Source: Pseudomonas sp. NFR16
GTDB taxonomy: Bacteria > Pseudomonadota > Gammaproteobacteria > Pseudomonadales > Pseudomonadaceae
Length of the DNA: 64,000 nucleotides
Direction of reading: 5' to 3'
Assembly (NCBI RefSeq): GCF_900108875.1
Contig: NZ_FNYJ01000001.1
Location: 806,001 to 870,000 of the forward strand
Positions 9,261-17,564 of the stretch are shown piece by piece. The position numbers and the translations under genes were made by a program. Every line of letters begins with the position of its first letter. Position 1 is the stretch's first letter. The notes beneath the pieces are model-generated. The model did not search any database, was not told the DNA's origin, and worked only from the letters and a program-made list of their open reading frames with translations.

Positions 9261-10130
9261 ATGTCCAGAATTTCCCACTCAGCTCTACGCCGCAATTTCC
9301 GAGAACTCCTGGCCTCGAAGGCTTGCTTCGAAACCGCGTCGGTATTTGATCCGATGTCTGCGCGGATCGCCGCGGACCTGGGCTTTGAAGTCGGCATTCT
9401 GGGCGGTTCGGTCGCCTCGCTGCAGGTTCTCGCGGCACCGGATTTCGCTTTGATCACCCTGAGCGAATTCGTCGAACAGGCGACCCGCATCGGCCGCGTC
9501 GCGCAGTTGCCTTTCATTGCCGACGCCGACCATGGCTACGGCAACGCCCTGAACGTCATGCGCACGGTAGAAGAGCTGGAGCGCGCAGGCGTTGCCGCAC
9601 TGACCATCGAAGACACGCTGCTGCCCGCGCAATACGGACGCAAATCCACCGACCTCATCACCATCGGCGAAGGCATCGGCAAGGTTCGCGCTGCGCTGGA
9701 GGCGCGCGTTGACCCTGAGCTTTCGATCATTGCCCGCACCAACGCCGGTGTCCTGCCGGTCGAAGACATCATCGCGCGCACCAAAGCGTACGAAGAGGCC
9801 GGCGCCGACGGCATCTGCATCGTCGGCATCAAGGATTTCACCCACCTGGAGCAGATCTCGGAGAACCTGACCGTCCCGCTGATGCTGGTGACCTATGGCA
9901 ATCCGGAGCTTAACGACGCACAGCGTCTGGCAGATGCCGGCGTGCGCATTGTGGTCGCAGGCCACGCGGCCTACTTCGCGGCGATCAAAGCCACCTACGA
10001 CAGCTTGCGCGCCCAGCGCCAGATCACCCGCAGCACTTCCAACCTGAGCGCGACGGAACTGACCCATACCTACACGCTGCCGGAAAGCTACGTGGCATGG
10101 GCCAAAGAGTTCATGAACGTCAAGGAATGA
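9261..10130 (+). CDS. Oxaloacetate decarboxylase of the isocitrate lyase/PEP mutase superfamily (PA4872-like)
   Basis: 289 residues of an ICL/PEPM-type TIM barrel. The metal/phosphate region reads [14 protein letters not shown] and is followed by [22 protein letters not shown] and the C-terminal [17 protein letters not shown]. Length and these motifs fit the Pseudomonas PA4872 group, characterised as oxaloacetate decarboxylases, rather than methylisocitrate lyase: the KRCGH signature of true lyases is absent. It would return oxaloacetate to pyruvate plus CO2 using Mg2+. It is a single gene. Confidence 0.85.
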   Translation: MSRISHSALRRNFRELLASKACFETASVFDPMSARIAADLGFEVGILGGSVASLQVLAAPDFALITLSEFVEQATRIGRVAQLPFIADADHGYGNALNVMRTVEELERAGVAALTIEDTLLPAQYGRKSTDLITIGEGIGKVRAALEARVDPELSIIARTNAGVLPVEDIIARTKAYEEAGADGICIVGIKDFTHLEQISENLTVPLMLVTYGNPELNDAQRLADAGVRIVVAGHAAYFAAIKATYDSLRAQRQITRSTSNLSATELTHTYTLPESYVAWAKEFMNVKE

Positions 10131-10165
10131 ACCCGGCGTTACGGCCCGTCTTGTCGGCGGCGCCG

Positions 10166-10417
10166 TCATCGATGGACAGTTGGCATCGCGCCTTCAATTA
10201 CTCTGATCTGCTTCAACCCTACCCGCTCGGCCTGCTGCAGGATTTCTTCGTGAGTCGCATCCGCGGCAGGCATCATCAGGCTGTTTTCCCCATCGCCGAA
10301 ATGCAACTGGAGCAAGTGCATCGCTGCCTCGTGCACCGGCAAATGCGCCTGTTTGAGGTCGATGGCGAAGGTTCTCGGTTGGTCGTTGAACTGATATTCA
10401 AGGGTATAAACGGGCAT
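10166..10417 (-). CDS. Small conserved-looking hypothetical protein
   Basis: 83 residues starting at ATG 10417 (MPVYTLEYQFND). No signal peptide, membrane segment or known motif. The compact alpha/beta-looking pattern and Pseudomonas-like codon use favour a real gene; the function is unknown. It is convergent with the oxaloacetate decarboxylase gene, 35 bases apart. Confidence 0.7.
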   Translation of the reverse strand: MPVYTLEYQFNDQPRTFAIDLKQAHLPVHEAAMHLLQLHFGDGENSLMMPAADATHEEILQQAERVGLKQIRVIEGAMPTVHR

Positions 10418-10574
10418 GGCTTGTCCTCGGGCAATAATGGGCGGGTATTATCCTGACTCGCCAGTCAATTTTTAGTTCAGCGGCTCTTATCGTTTCGAAC
10501 GGCTGATCGATGTCGGTCTGTCGGGCGGTATAAACGGACGGCAGGTGGCAGGCGTCGGTCGCCGTTTGGGCCAA

Positions 10575-11033
10575 TCACGACCACCCAGGGCCTTCTTCGG
10601 ACCGGGCAGGCAGTTCGGCAATCATCGGCCAGCGGTCATGCACCCACTCGAAGGCTGGGGGCGGCGTTGTGGTGACGACGTAAACGCGGCGCTCTTCGGC
10701 CTCACCGATCAGCAGGCATTCCAGGCCGTACCCTTGGGTCATCTCGAACCAATGGGAGACGCGCGCGGCGTCTTTTTCCATGTAGCCGCTGACCAGCCCC
10801 AGGGCACGTTGGGGGTGATATTTGTCCCACCCGCCACGCTCGATGGTTTCTCGCTTTGCCCAGCCCCCTTGCGGGCCGCTGCCAGGCTGCTCCTTGCGCC
10901 GTCCCCACGGCACCCAGCCTAGTTCCGTGCCGTCTTCGAGCATCACCGGAAACGCTGCTTTCGGATTGGGAAAGTACACTTTGACCGGCACGTACGCCCT
11001 GTTCTTGTCTTTCGCTTCGACCCCGCCACACAT
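10575..11033 (-). CDS. SRAP-family protein (SOS response-associated peptidase, HMCES/YedK-like), short form
   Basis: 152 residues starting MCGG at ATG 11033; removal of Met exposes the catalytic Cys2 typical of SRAP proteins, which form DNA-protein crosslinks at abasic sites. Further family landmarks are GWVPWGR, AKRETIE (position of NARAET), GYMEKD (position of GFYEW) and VTTTPPPAFEWVHDRWPMI (position of the TTxA...HDRMP motif with its catalytic His). At about 150 residues it is shorter than the usual about 220. A perfect LexA box lies 63 bases upstream, so DNA-damage control is likely. Confidence 0.78.
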   Translation of the reverse strand: MCGGVEAKDKNRAYVPVKVYFPNPKAAFPVMLEDGTELGWVPWGRRKEQPGSGPQGGWAKRETIERGGWDKYHPQRALGLVSGYMEKDAARVSHWFEMTQGYGLECLLIGEAEERRVYVVTTTPPPAFEWVHDRWPMIAELPARSEEGPGWS

Positions 11034-11095
11034 ATCAATCACCCCGTCGGATTTTGGCTCATACAGCGTTGACCCGGAGAACGCCGTTTAGTTAA

Positions 11096-11111
11096 CTGTA
11101 TATAAATACAG
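11096..11111. promoter_or_regulatory. LexA (SOS) box
   Basis: CTGTATATAAATACAG matches the gamma-proteobacterial LexA consensus CTGT-N8-ACAG perfectly, with an AT-rich centre and AA/TT flanks. It sits in the divergent region between the SRAP gene (minus) and the 99-residue gene at 11132 (plus), so it could repress both. Confidence 0.9.
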
Positions 11112-11131
11112 TTATTCAGCAAAGGCCGGTC

Positions 11132-11431
11132 ATGCAATTCGTCATCACACCCAGGCGCCGACAAGGCATCGCGCTGCAGATGGTTCCTCCCAAACGCACG
11201 ACCGCGATACAGGGGGAGCTGGTCATTATGAACCGCGTCTGCGAGCAACTGAACCGGCATTCGAACGTCGCGAGCCTGCGGCCCATCTACGGGACGGGCC
11301 GCCTGCTGTTACCCGAGCTTTTCGACGCGACTCTCTCGGCGATGGCCCGCGAGGGATTCACCCTCAGCGGCATCGAGTTCGACGGTGAGCGGTGGTACGC
11401 GCAATCCTGGTGGTGTCGGCCGATTGATTAA
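11132..11431 (+). CDS. Hypothetical protein, probably SOS-regulated
   Basis: 99 residues beginning MQFVITPRRRQGIA, 20 bases downstream of the LexA box. No domain was recognised; it is basic at the N-terminus and soluble, and ends WYAQSWWCRPID. Position suggests a DNA-damage-inducible product co-transcribed with the gene at 11448, which starts 16 bases after this stop. The function is unknown. Confidence 0.72.
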   Translation: MQFVITPRRRQGIALQMVPPKRTTAIQGELVIMNRVCEQLNRHSNVASLRPIYGTGRLLLPELFDATLSAMAREGFTLSGIEFDGERWYAQSWWCRPID

Positions 11432-11447
11432 GGGAGAACAAGGTGAA

Positions 11448-11696
11448 ATGGGCAACGAGGACATCAGAAATCGCGAGCTGGAGCTCTGGAATATCCTGCT
11501 CAACCACGAGGGTCGCCGGGAGCTGGCCATCGATCACTGGAGCGGAGAACTCACCGGCCACGCCATGACGCTGGCCCGGCTTGAGGTCATCAGCGCAGAA
11601 GAACTGCAAGAGATGCTCGAATACGCCGACGCTGCTTATAGCCATGCCATCGAGCAAAGCCACACCCGCGAATGGGAACGCGGTAATAAGCGATAG
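11448..11696 (+). CDS. Small hypothetical protein, second gene of the LexA-box operon
   Basis: 82 residues starting MGNEDIRNRELELW, preceded by AAGGTG. It is highly charged and predicted all-helical, with no membrane segment and no known motif. The frame is open upstream, but the ribosome site supports this start. It is probably transcribed with the 99-residue gene. Confidence 0.65.
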   Translation: MGNEDIRNRELELWNILLNHEGRRELAIDHWSGELTGHAMTLARLEVISAEELQEMLEYADAAYSHAIEQSHTREWERGNKR

Positions 11697-11848
11697 ACGC
11701 AAGGGGTAAATGGCCGCTGCCGTGGGCACCCCGGCGCCGATGCGGGAAATTGCGTTGAACTTACGTGGCGCCAGCAAGATCCTTTTTATCGCGCCTGATG
11801 CATTCACGCTGAGGAACGGCGTTGGGCCGCCAACGAAAAGGAGCCGAC

Positions 11849-12277
11849 ATGACTGACACGACTTATCCGCCCTACCCGACCAGGCCTTCGCCGCTTCATG
11901 CCCTGCTGCTGGCCGGCGCCGTGCCGCTGTTTCTCGGCGGCCTGCTGAGTGACATCAGCTACTACAACACCTACCAGATTCAGTGGAGCAACTTCGCCGC
12001 GTGGCTGATTGCCGGCGCGCTGGTGTTCTGCGGGTTTGCCCTGCTGTTCGCGCTGGTCAACCTTGTTCGCGCCGAGCACAAAGGCGGAAGGCCCACGGTG
12101 TATTTCCTGCTTCTGCTGGTCACCTTCGCGCTGGGGCTGGTCAATGCGTTCGAGCACGCCAAAGATGCCTGGGCCGTCATGCCGTCGGGCCTGGTGCTTT
12201 CGGTCATCGTCACTGTGCTCAGCGTGATTGCAGCATTCACCGGGCTTGGCGGCCTGCGCACGGGAGGTGCACGATGA
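11849..12277 (+). CDS. DUF2231-type membrane protein
   Basis: 142 residues with four hydrophobic segments and an N-terminal PSPLHALL motif (conserved His before the first helix), typical of DUF2231 inner-membrane proteins. ATG 11849 follows AAAAGGAG. Its stop overlaps the start of the sorbosone dehydrogenase gene (ATGA), so the two proteins probably work together, perhaps passing electrons from the PQQ enzyme; the electron-transfer idea is inference. Confidence 0.82.
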   Translation: MTDTTYPPYPTRPSPLHALLLAGAVPLFLGGLLSDISYYNTYQIQWSNFAAWLIAGALVFCGFALLFALVNLVRAEHKGGRPTVYFLLLLVTFALGLVNAFEHAKDAWAVMPSGLVLSVIVTVLSVIAAFTGLGGLRTGGAR

Positions 12278-13566
12278 AACGTCTGTATCCATTAACGGCC
12301 CTGACCATGGCGTTGCTGCTCAGTGCGTGCGGCAGCGAAAGCGACAGCACCCAGGCCAGCGGACCGGATCCGAAGATGCCGGCCCCACAGCGCGGGCTGC
12401 TGCCCAGCATGAAGATCGCCGAGCCGGCGGCCTGGGGCGATCAGAAGCCGACCGTCCCGGAAGGCTACAGCGTGACGGCCATCGCGACCGACCTGAAGAT
12501 TCCACGGCAGACCCTCGTGCTGCCCAATGGCGACATTCTGGTAGCCGAGGGTCGTGGCGGCAGTGCCGCGAAACTCAAGCCCAAGGATGTCATCGCCAGT
12601 TACATCAAGGCCGAAGGCAACACCAGGGTCAAAGGTGGCAATCGCCTGACCCTGCTGCGCGATGCGGACGGCGACGGCGTCTATGAGTTGAACACGGTGT
12701 TTGCCGATAACCTTAACGCGCCCTATGGCCTGGCGTACGCCAATGGCAAAATCTACGTGGCCAATCAGGACGCACTGGTGCGCTTCGATTACGCAGACGG
12801 CCAAACCAAGGCCACTGCCGCGCCGACGACCATTACCGAGCTGCCCTCGCAGATCAACCACCACTGGACCAAATCCCTGGCGATCAGTGAGGACGCGCGC
12901 TTCTTGTACGTGGGGATCGGCTCGAACAGCAACGTCACTGAGCGCGGCATGGAAGTCGAACTCGACCGCGCCCGGGTCTGGCAAATCGATGCGCAGACCG
13001 GCGCTCACAGACCGTACGCGACAGGCCTGCGCAACCCGACCGCAATGAAGGTTCAACCGGGCACCGGTCAGCTGTGGACCGTGGTCAACGAGCGTGATGA
13101 ACTGGGCCCGGACCTGGTTCCGGATTACCTGACCTCGGTGCGCGAGGGCGCCTTCTACGGCTGGCCTTACAGCTATTGGGGCCAGAACGTCGACACCCGC
13201 GCCCAGCCGCAAAACCCGGACAAGGTCGCGTCGGCCATCAAACCCGACTACAGCCTGGGTTCGCACGTCGCAGCGCTGGGCGTCGATTTTTCCATACCGG
13301 CGATGGGCGACAAGTTCGCCAACGGTGTATTTGTCGGACAGCACGGCAGCTGGAACCGCGACAACCCGGTCGGCTACAAGGTGGTCTTCGTACCGTTCAG
13401 CAACGGCCGCCCCGCGGGGGATCCCGTGGACTTCGCGACAGGCTTTCGTGGCAACGACGGCAAGACCCGCGGCCGCCCCGTGGGTGTGACGGTAGACCCG
13501 CGCGGTGCGCTGATCATCGCCGACGACCTGTCCAACACCGTATGGCGCGTGACCCGCAACAAATGA
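12274..13566 (+). CDS. PQQ-dependent sugar dehydrogenase, L-sorbosone dehydrogenase-like lipoprotein
   Basis: 430 residues. A lipoprotein signal (TALTMALLLSAC) anchors it in the cell envelope. The body is a six-bladed beta-propeller type sequence with LRDADGDGVYE, NAPYGLAY, ATGLRNPTAM, GWPYSYWG and VGQHGSWNRDNPVGYKV, the pattern of soluble glucose/sorbosone dehydrogenases that use PQQ. It would oxidise sugars or aldehydes in the periplasm. GGAGGTG precedes the ATG, which overlaps the upstream stop. Confidence 0.87.
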   Translation: MKRLYPLTALTMALLLSACGSESDSTQASGPDPKMPAPQRGLLPSMKIAEPAAWGDQKPTVPEGYSVTAIATDLKIPRQTLVLPNGDILVAEGRGGSAAKLKPKDVIASYIKAEGNTRVKGGNRLTLLRDADGDGVYELNTVFADNLNAPYGLAYANGKIYVANQDALVRFDYADGQTKATAAPTTITELPSQINHHWTKSLAISEDARFLYVGIGSNSNVTERGMEVELDRARVWQIDAQTGAHRPYATGLRNPTAMKVQPGTGQLWTVVNERDELGPDLVPDYLTSVREGAFYGWPYSYWGQNVDTRAQPQNPDKVASAIKPDYSLGSHVAALGVDFSIPAMGDKFANGVFVGQHGSWNRDNPVGYKVVFVPFSNGRPAGDPVDFATGFRGNDGKTRGRPVGVTVDPRGALIIADDLSNTVWRVTRNK

Positions 13567-13761
13567 CCCGTTGACCGACCGACTGCGTCACGCGTGAATG
13601 GCTCATAGAACCGGCTTTCGCCCGGAAGGCGTCGAGTGGCACACCGCATGACTGACGGTGGCCACAACAACCTCTTCCCGGCTGAAGCCGGTCCTACGAT
13701 TGGCTGAGTTGTGTCGGGATATCACGGCTGCGGCCGGTCCTATTGGCTCACCGTGTTGCCG

Positions 13762-14055
13762 TCAGGCGCCGGTGTCGGCGTCGGCGGCCTTGACGGGCGA
13801 GGACTGCGGTATCCGGTCCGTCGCACGGCGTCCGAGATTTCCGGTGTTCACCATACGATCAGCGTGACTTCGCAACGAGATTTCCCGGTCTTGCAGCGTC
13901 AACACCATTCGGGTAGTTAACAATGCCCCGCTCGAGTCGCCTGCTTCTTTTAGCGTGACTGACACCTCCATCAGCTGCCGCGCCAGCAATAACAGATCGT
14001 CTGCAGTATCGTAGAGATCCTGAGCAAGCGACTCGCGCCGCTTTCGCTTCCACAT
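13762..14055 (-). CDS. Small hypothetical helical protein
   Basis: 97 residues starting MWKRKRRES at ATG 14055, preceded by GGGGGA. A basic N-terminus is followed by heptad-like helical sequence (DTADDLLLLARQLMEVSVTLKEAGD). There is no signal peptide. No known family was recognised; it could be a small regulator or structural protein. About 195 bases on its downstream side (13567-13761) contain no gene. Confidence 0.6.
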   Translation of the reverse strand: MWKRKRRESLAQDLYDTADDLLLLARQLMEVSVTLKEAGDSSGALLTTRMVLTLQDREISLRSHADRMVNTGNLGRRATDRIPQSSPVKAADADTGA

Positions 14056-14157
14056 ACAATCCCCCTTCACACAACCAAGCGCCTCGCCACACCGCAAGGC
14101 GCCTTCATCAACATCCCGGATTTTCCGGCCTCCCTTAGATACGAGGCTGGAGCGTCA

Positions 14158-14316
14158 ATGGATGCAGCTTACGTTGAGTTCGACAAACTTGTCAGAGGCT
14201 GGCAGTGGAATGCAGGCGCACCTGCACGCGACGCGCAAATCTACAAGCTGATGGAGCCCGAAGAAGCGGTGTCAGTTCAGAGCAATCGACGACGGGAAAA
14301 TAATAAGGGAGGTTGA
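14158..14316 (+). CDS. Possible small protein of 52 residues
   Basis: An ATG at 14158 preceded by GGAG at a good distance opens a 52-codon frame (MDAAYVEFDKLVRGWQW...) ending TGA at 14316. The codon usage looks coding and the protein is charged and soluble. No function is recognised. It fills the otherwise empty stretch between 14056 and the tRNA. Confidence 0.45.
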   Translation: MDAAYVEFDKLVRGWQWNAGAPARDAQIYKLMEPEEAVSVQSNRRRENNKGG

Positions 14317-14404
14317 GTGAAAGCAGTCGAGCAGTTTTGAGGTCCGTCACCCGATTGCCGGTGTGACGCCTGATCCTCAAAGGTCTGCCCGCCCTTCTGA
14401 AATT

Positions 14405-14480
<76 letters not shown>

Positions 14481-14489
14481 ATGCGCGCT

Positions 14490-14517
14490 ATCTTACTGAT
14501 TGAAAAAGGGAAGTCAA
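14490..14517 (-). promoter_or_regulatory. Sigma70 promoter of tRNA-Asn
   Basis: On the minus strand TTGACT and TAAGAT are separated by 16 bases, ending about 9 bases before the mature tRNA 5' end, with a GC-rich discriminator as usual for stable RNA promoters. Confidence 0.75.
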
Positions 14518-14614
14518 GCAATCGGGCAAATTTTTTTGCAATGGCCGACGCCCGCTTGCTTGCCTGAAACATGCCCCGCCTGATGACCGTCATGCGGGGC
14601 TTGAAGAACGCCCC

Positions 14615-15301
14615 TCAGGCCTTTGTGTAGCGCAGCCAGACCGCGCCGCCTTCCTGCACCTCCGCTGAGGTCAGGGTCAGGTGGGCGGGCTGTTTCCACG
14701 CCTCGGCTGAAACCTCGAACGACGCCGGGTGTTCGCCGCGACCATCGATCAGCGGCAGGATCAGCACGCTGACCTCATCCACCAATCCGGCATTGACGAA
14801 TGAACCGCTGACATGTGGCCCACCTTCCACGATCAGGCGCTTGCAACCCAGTTCCGAGCCCAGAATGTCGACCACCAGGGCCAGATCGATGTCGTGTTTT
14901 CCGGCAAAAATGTAGGACACCTGAATGGATTGCAGGTATGCCAGGTAATCATCGGACACGCCTTCAGTCAGCACTTCGATGACGTGTGAATCCAGCGCCT
15001 GATTATTCTTCCAGCCGACTTTGCCGTGGGGGTCGATCGACACGGCGTACGTCTTGGCATTGCGCTCGGCAAAATAGTGCGTGCGCGGGATCGGCGTGCT
15101 GGCCATTCCCTTCGGAAAGCCCTCGTCGTGGGCAATTTCCTGCATCGTTACCCGACCGCAGATCCAGGCATCGAACGCAAAGGTCTGCGCGAGTGTTTCG
15201 TAGAGATCCCCTGCCGACTTCTTGAACGCACGATCCCAACCGTCGGTGAGGGCGTGGCCGTCGAGGGACGACATCATGTGACAGATGACATAAGGCTGCA
15301 T
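14615..15301 (-). CDS. Dihydrofolate reductase-fold protein (RibD C-terminal domain family)
   Basis: 228 residues. MQPYVICHMMSSLDG at the N-terminus, AWICGRVTM and the LIVEGGPHVSGSF motif (NADPH/substrate pocket of RibD-C reductases), with LVDEVSVLILPLIDGRG, place it in the stand-alone RibD-C family. It is an NADPH-dependent reductase of unknown substrate. ATG 15301 was chosen because GGAG lies seven bases upstream. It is a single gene. Confidence 0.83.
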   Translation of the reverse strand: MQPYVICHMMSSLDGHALTDGWDRAFKKSAGDLYETLAQTFAFDAWICGRVTMQEIAHDEGFPKGMASTPIPRTHYFAERNAKTYAVSIDPHGKVGWKNNQALDSHVIEVLTEGVSDDYLAYLQSIQVSYIFAGKHDIDLALVVDILGSELGCKRLIVEGGPHVSGSFVNAGLVDEVSVLILPLIDGRGEHPASFEVSAEAWKQPAHLTLTSAEVQEGGAVWLRYTKA

Positions 15302-15400
15302 GGCAGGCTCCATGGAAATGGGTGGTCTAGAGCCGACCCGGAACGCCATCGATTAGTTCAGCGCGCAAACACCGTTCGCACCCGCTGGTTGCGTTGCGAG

Positions 15401-15799
15401 TCAGGCGACTCGCCGCGCGGCGACGCATTTGATTTCCACGAGTAGCCCTGGGTGCGCCAGCTCCGACACGCCGACGCAGGTCCAGGCGCAAAGCCCTATG
15501 GGAAAGACGCGATTCTTCACCTCTCTGAACACCGCCATGTGCTGCGACATGTCAACGTGGTAGGTGGTCATTTCGACAACGTCCTCAAACGAGCAATCGG
15601 CCGCTGCCAGTACGCTGCGCAGATTCTCCCAGGCCGCCGTGAACTGTTGCTCCGGGTCTTCGATGACCTGCAAATCCGCCGTGCGCCCGACTTGCCCGGC
15701 ACAAAACAGCAGATCGCCCACCCTGACCGCAGGCGCGTAGCCGGCCCGTTCGACAATGGTTTTCATGGCGCGGGGAACGATAATCTCGCGTTCGGTCAT
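15401..15799 (-). CDS. RidA family protein
   Basis: 132 residues with the RidA/YjgF trimer fold. GDLLFCAGQVG, the helix WENLRSVLAAADCSFEDVV, the TTYHVDM strand and a C-terminal VSELAHPGLLVEIKCVA match the family, but the canonical Arg of the deaminase active site (usually in an IPxRxxV stretch) is not evident. It may therefore belong to a non-deaminase Rid subgroup. It is the last housekeeping-type gene before the type III genes. Confidence 0.85.
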   Translation of the reverse strand: MTEREIIVPRAMKTIVERAGYAPAVRVGDLLFCAGQVGRTADLQVIEDPEQQFTAAWENLRSVLAAADCSFEDVVEMTTYHVDMSQHMAVFREVKNRVFPIGLCAWTCVGVSELAHPGLLVEIKCVAARRVA

Positions 15800-15878
15800 T
15801 GCTGCTCTCTCACTGAAAAACAGCGAATCTATCAGGTCTGGCCGGGCCTTGAAGATCAGTTTACAACGTCGTTCGTCA

Positions 15879-16361
15879 TCAAAGCCGCGCGCCCGCAGGC
15901 CCTGCGCTCAAACGGGTTGGCCGATCAACTGGCGCAGCGGCGGTTTTCTGTCCAGGCGCCTGCAGCGGCACCGCCAGCCAGTGCTCCATCTTCTGCGCCT
16001 GCTCGGTGAAACGCTCGAACAAGCGACCCATCGCGGCGCTGTCGAGGAGTTGAAAAGGCTGCCGGGCCCACAAGATCACCTTCTTCTGCTCCACCAGTGC
16101 GCCCGTGAGGATCGGCGGGTGCTCAAGGCCGAGCAAATTGGTCTGCAGCAGGATCGCCAGAGTTTCGGGATCGCCAAACCGTTCTTCGGACACTGGAAGC
16201 AAGCAACTCATGGTCAGGAAATCATTGGGGCTTTCCTTGAATTCAACGCTCAGACCGCTTTCCAGGGTCATGACGTAACTGGTGGCCGCGTCCAGCCCCC
16301 GGCCATCGAGCCGGAGCAGTTGAAACACCGGAAGCAGTACCTGTTTTAGCTGGCTTGCCAT
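15879..16361 (-). CDS. CesT-family type III effector chaperone
   Basis: 160 residues, beginning MASQLKQVLLPVFQLLRL. The sequence follows the CesT/Shc pattern: an N-terminal amphipathic helix, acidic beta strands (SGLSVEFKE, FLTMSCLLPV), a helix with ETLAILLQTNLLG, strands ILTGALVEQKKVILWARQP, and a C-terminal helix FERFTEQAQKMEHWL. Such dimeric chaperones bind the N-terminus of one effector. It begins 15 bases after the stop of the effector-like gene and shares its hrp box, so that protein is the expected client. A Pro/Ala-rich tail follows the core. Its ribosome site (GAGGA) overlaps the effector end. Confidence 0.85.
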   Translation of the reverse strand: MASQLKQVLLPVFQLLRLDGRGLDAATSYVMTLESGLSVEFKESPNDFLTMSCLLPVSEERFGDPETLAILLQTNLLGLEHPPILTGALVEQKKVILWARQPFQLLDSAAMGRLFERFTEQAQKMEHWLAVPLQAPGQKTAAAPVDRPTRLSAGPAGARL

Positions 16362-16376
16362 GGCTGAGTCCTCACA

Positions 16377-17411
16377 TCAAAGGCGGATATTGCGAAAGCG
16401 ATCGACGAACGAGTTCGCCCGCGCCCGGCGCCGGGGCGGCGTCTCGGAATAGTTGTGGTCGTGGGTCGTGGTACGGCGCAACGGCACGGTGGGGGCAATC
16501 GGTTCAGGCACCGGTGCGCGCTGCCGCGGGGCGCCGGTATCGGGATTGATGCCCGAATCCCGCAGACGCTGCCTGAACTGACGCTGCGTGAAGTTCTGAT
16601 CGGCGCGCCGATGGTCACCCTGAAGGTCAACGCCGTAATAGCTGACGCCCAGGTTGCTGGAGGCGTGAGGCTGGATGTACAGGCGTTCGTCGCGCAGCAC
16701 CTTGTCGAGCAAGCGTGGCCCGCCGATCGGGTCCCGCGGCCGCAGGCGGGCAAATTCCCGATCGACCTCACGCTGACTGGCCTTGTCGCCACGCAGCAAT
16801 TCTTCGCGAATTTCAGGACGCCGCTGGGGCACAAAGCGCGCAACCGTCTCGGGGTTGTCGCCCAGCAAGGAGAAATCCTTGCGCCGCATTGCCCTGCCGA
16901 ACTCAGGCCAGGCATCGGAAATCACAGTCCGGTTGGTTGCCCGGGAATCACCGACTTCGACGAAGGTATGGCCTACATCCCGGGCAACTAATATCGACAC
17001 AGGCTGTTGCAACGACGAGGTGGCCAGCAGCGCGGCGTTGACCACGGCCATCTGGTCGCAGTTGCCCGCCTCAAAACGCGCAGCCGTGCGGGCTGCATCG
17101 TAATCGAAGTGGCCGTTTCGGTTCTGGTCGTAGACCACCACTGTACGCTTGAAGGCTTCGGCTTCGGTGCGTCTGACATGCCGTTCCTGATTGCCCGAGC
17201 CATGATTGAGAATACGCCAGGTATCGTCGATGGCGGCATTGGCATAGGTCAGCGCATTCATCTCGCCGACCGAGACCGTGACGGCCCGCCCCTGATGATC
17301 GTGGTTATGGCGCTCCAGCACGCGCCGACTCAGGACCGTTGTGTCCGGGTCGCGGGTGTTGAAGTGATGTGTCGATCGAGTGAAACCGGGCGCGGATGTC
17401 GACAAGGGCAT
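16377..17411 (-). CDS. Probable type III effector with Cys-His-Asp (transglutaminase/papain-like) triad
   Basis: 344 residues from ATG 17411 (MPLSTSAPG), preceded by AAGGTGA; a TTG six codons upstream is possible. The N-terminal 50 residues are Ser/Thr/His-rich and non-hydrophobic, as in type III targeting regions. A core with GNCDQMA (C118), HTFVEVG (H148) and ISDAW (D166) has the order and spacing of transglutaminase-like cysteine enzymes, a fold used by HopX/XopE effectors; direct family membership is not proven. The C-terminus is Pro/Arg-rich with a basic RRRARANSF stretch. A perfect hrp box lies 31 bases upstream and a CesT chaperone follows. I know no Hop name for it. Confidence 0.78.
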   Translation of the reverse strand: MPLSTSAPGFTRSTHHFNTRDPDTTVLSRRVLERHNHDHQGRAVTVSVGEMNALTYANAAIDDTWRILNHGSGNQERHVRRTEAEAFKRTVVVYDQNRNGHFDYDAARTAARFEAGNCDQMAVVNAALLATSSLQQPVSILVARDVGHTFVEVGDSRATNRTVISDAWPEFGRAMRRKDFSLLGDNPETVARFVPQRRPEIREELLRGDKASQREVDREFARLRPRDPIGGPRLLDKVLRDERLYIQPHASSNLGVSYYGVDLQGDHRRADQNFTQRQFRQRLRDSGINPDTGAPRQRAPVPEPIAPTVPLRRTTTHDHNYSETPPRRRARANSFVDRFRNIRL

Positions 17412-17441
17412 GGCATTCACCTTCTTCAAAGGATTCGGCCA

Positions 17442-17470
17442 TGTGTGGTCGTGACGCGGAGAAAGGTTCC
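17442..17470 (-). promoter_or_regulatory. hrp box (HrpL promoter) of the effector-chaperone operon
   Basis: On the minus strand GGAACC is followed by 16 bases and CCACACA, a perfect HrpL sigma-factor promoter, 31 bases before the effector ATG. Confidence 0.93.
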
Positions 17471-17517
17471 GGCGCCGTCAATCCAGTGATGTGACGCGCA
17501 GGCACAGCGCAGTGCTG

Positions 17518-17557
17518 AAAAAAACGGCCAGCCCGGCGAGGTGCCGGGTGGCCGTTT
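17518..17557 (-). terminator. Rho-independent terminator of the repeat-protein gene
   Basis: On the minus strand a strong two-part stem (AAACGGCC with GGCCGTTT, inner ACCCGGC with GCCGGGC) is followed by a run of Ts, starting about 7 bases after the repeat-protein stop. It separates that gene from the effector promoter. Confidence 0.85.
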
Positions 17558-17564
17558 CAAGGGG

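Noticed and set aside
11170..11190. GGTTCC near 11182 as a seventh hrp box
   Set aside because: No TNNGTGG partner at 15 or 16 bases on the same strand, so it is not an HrpL site.
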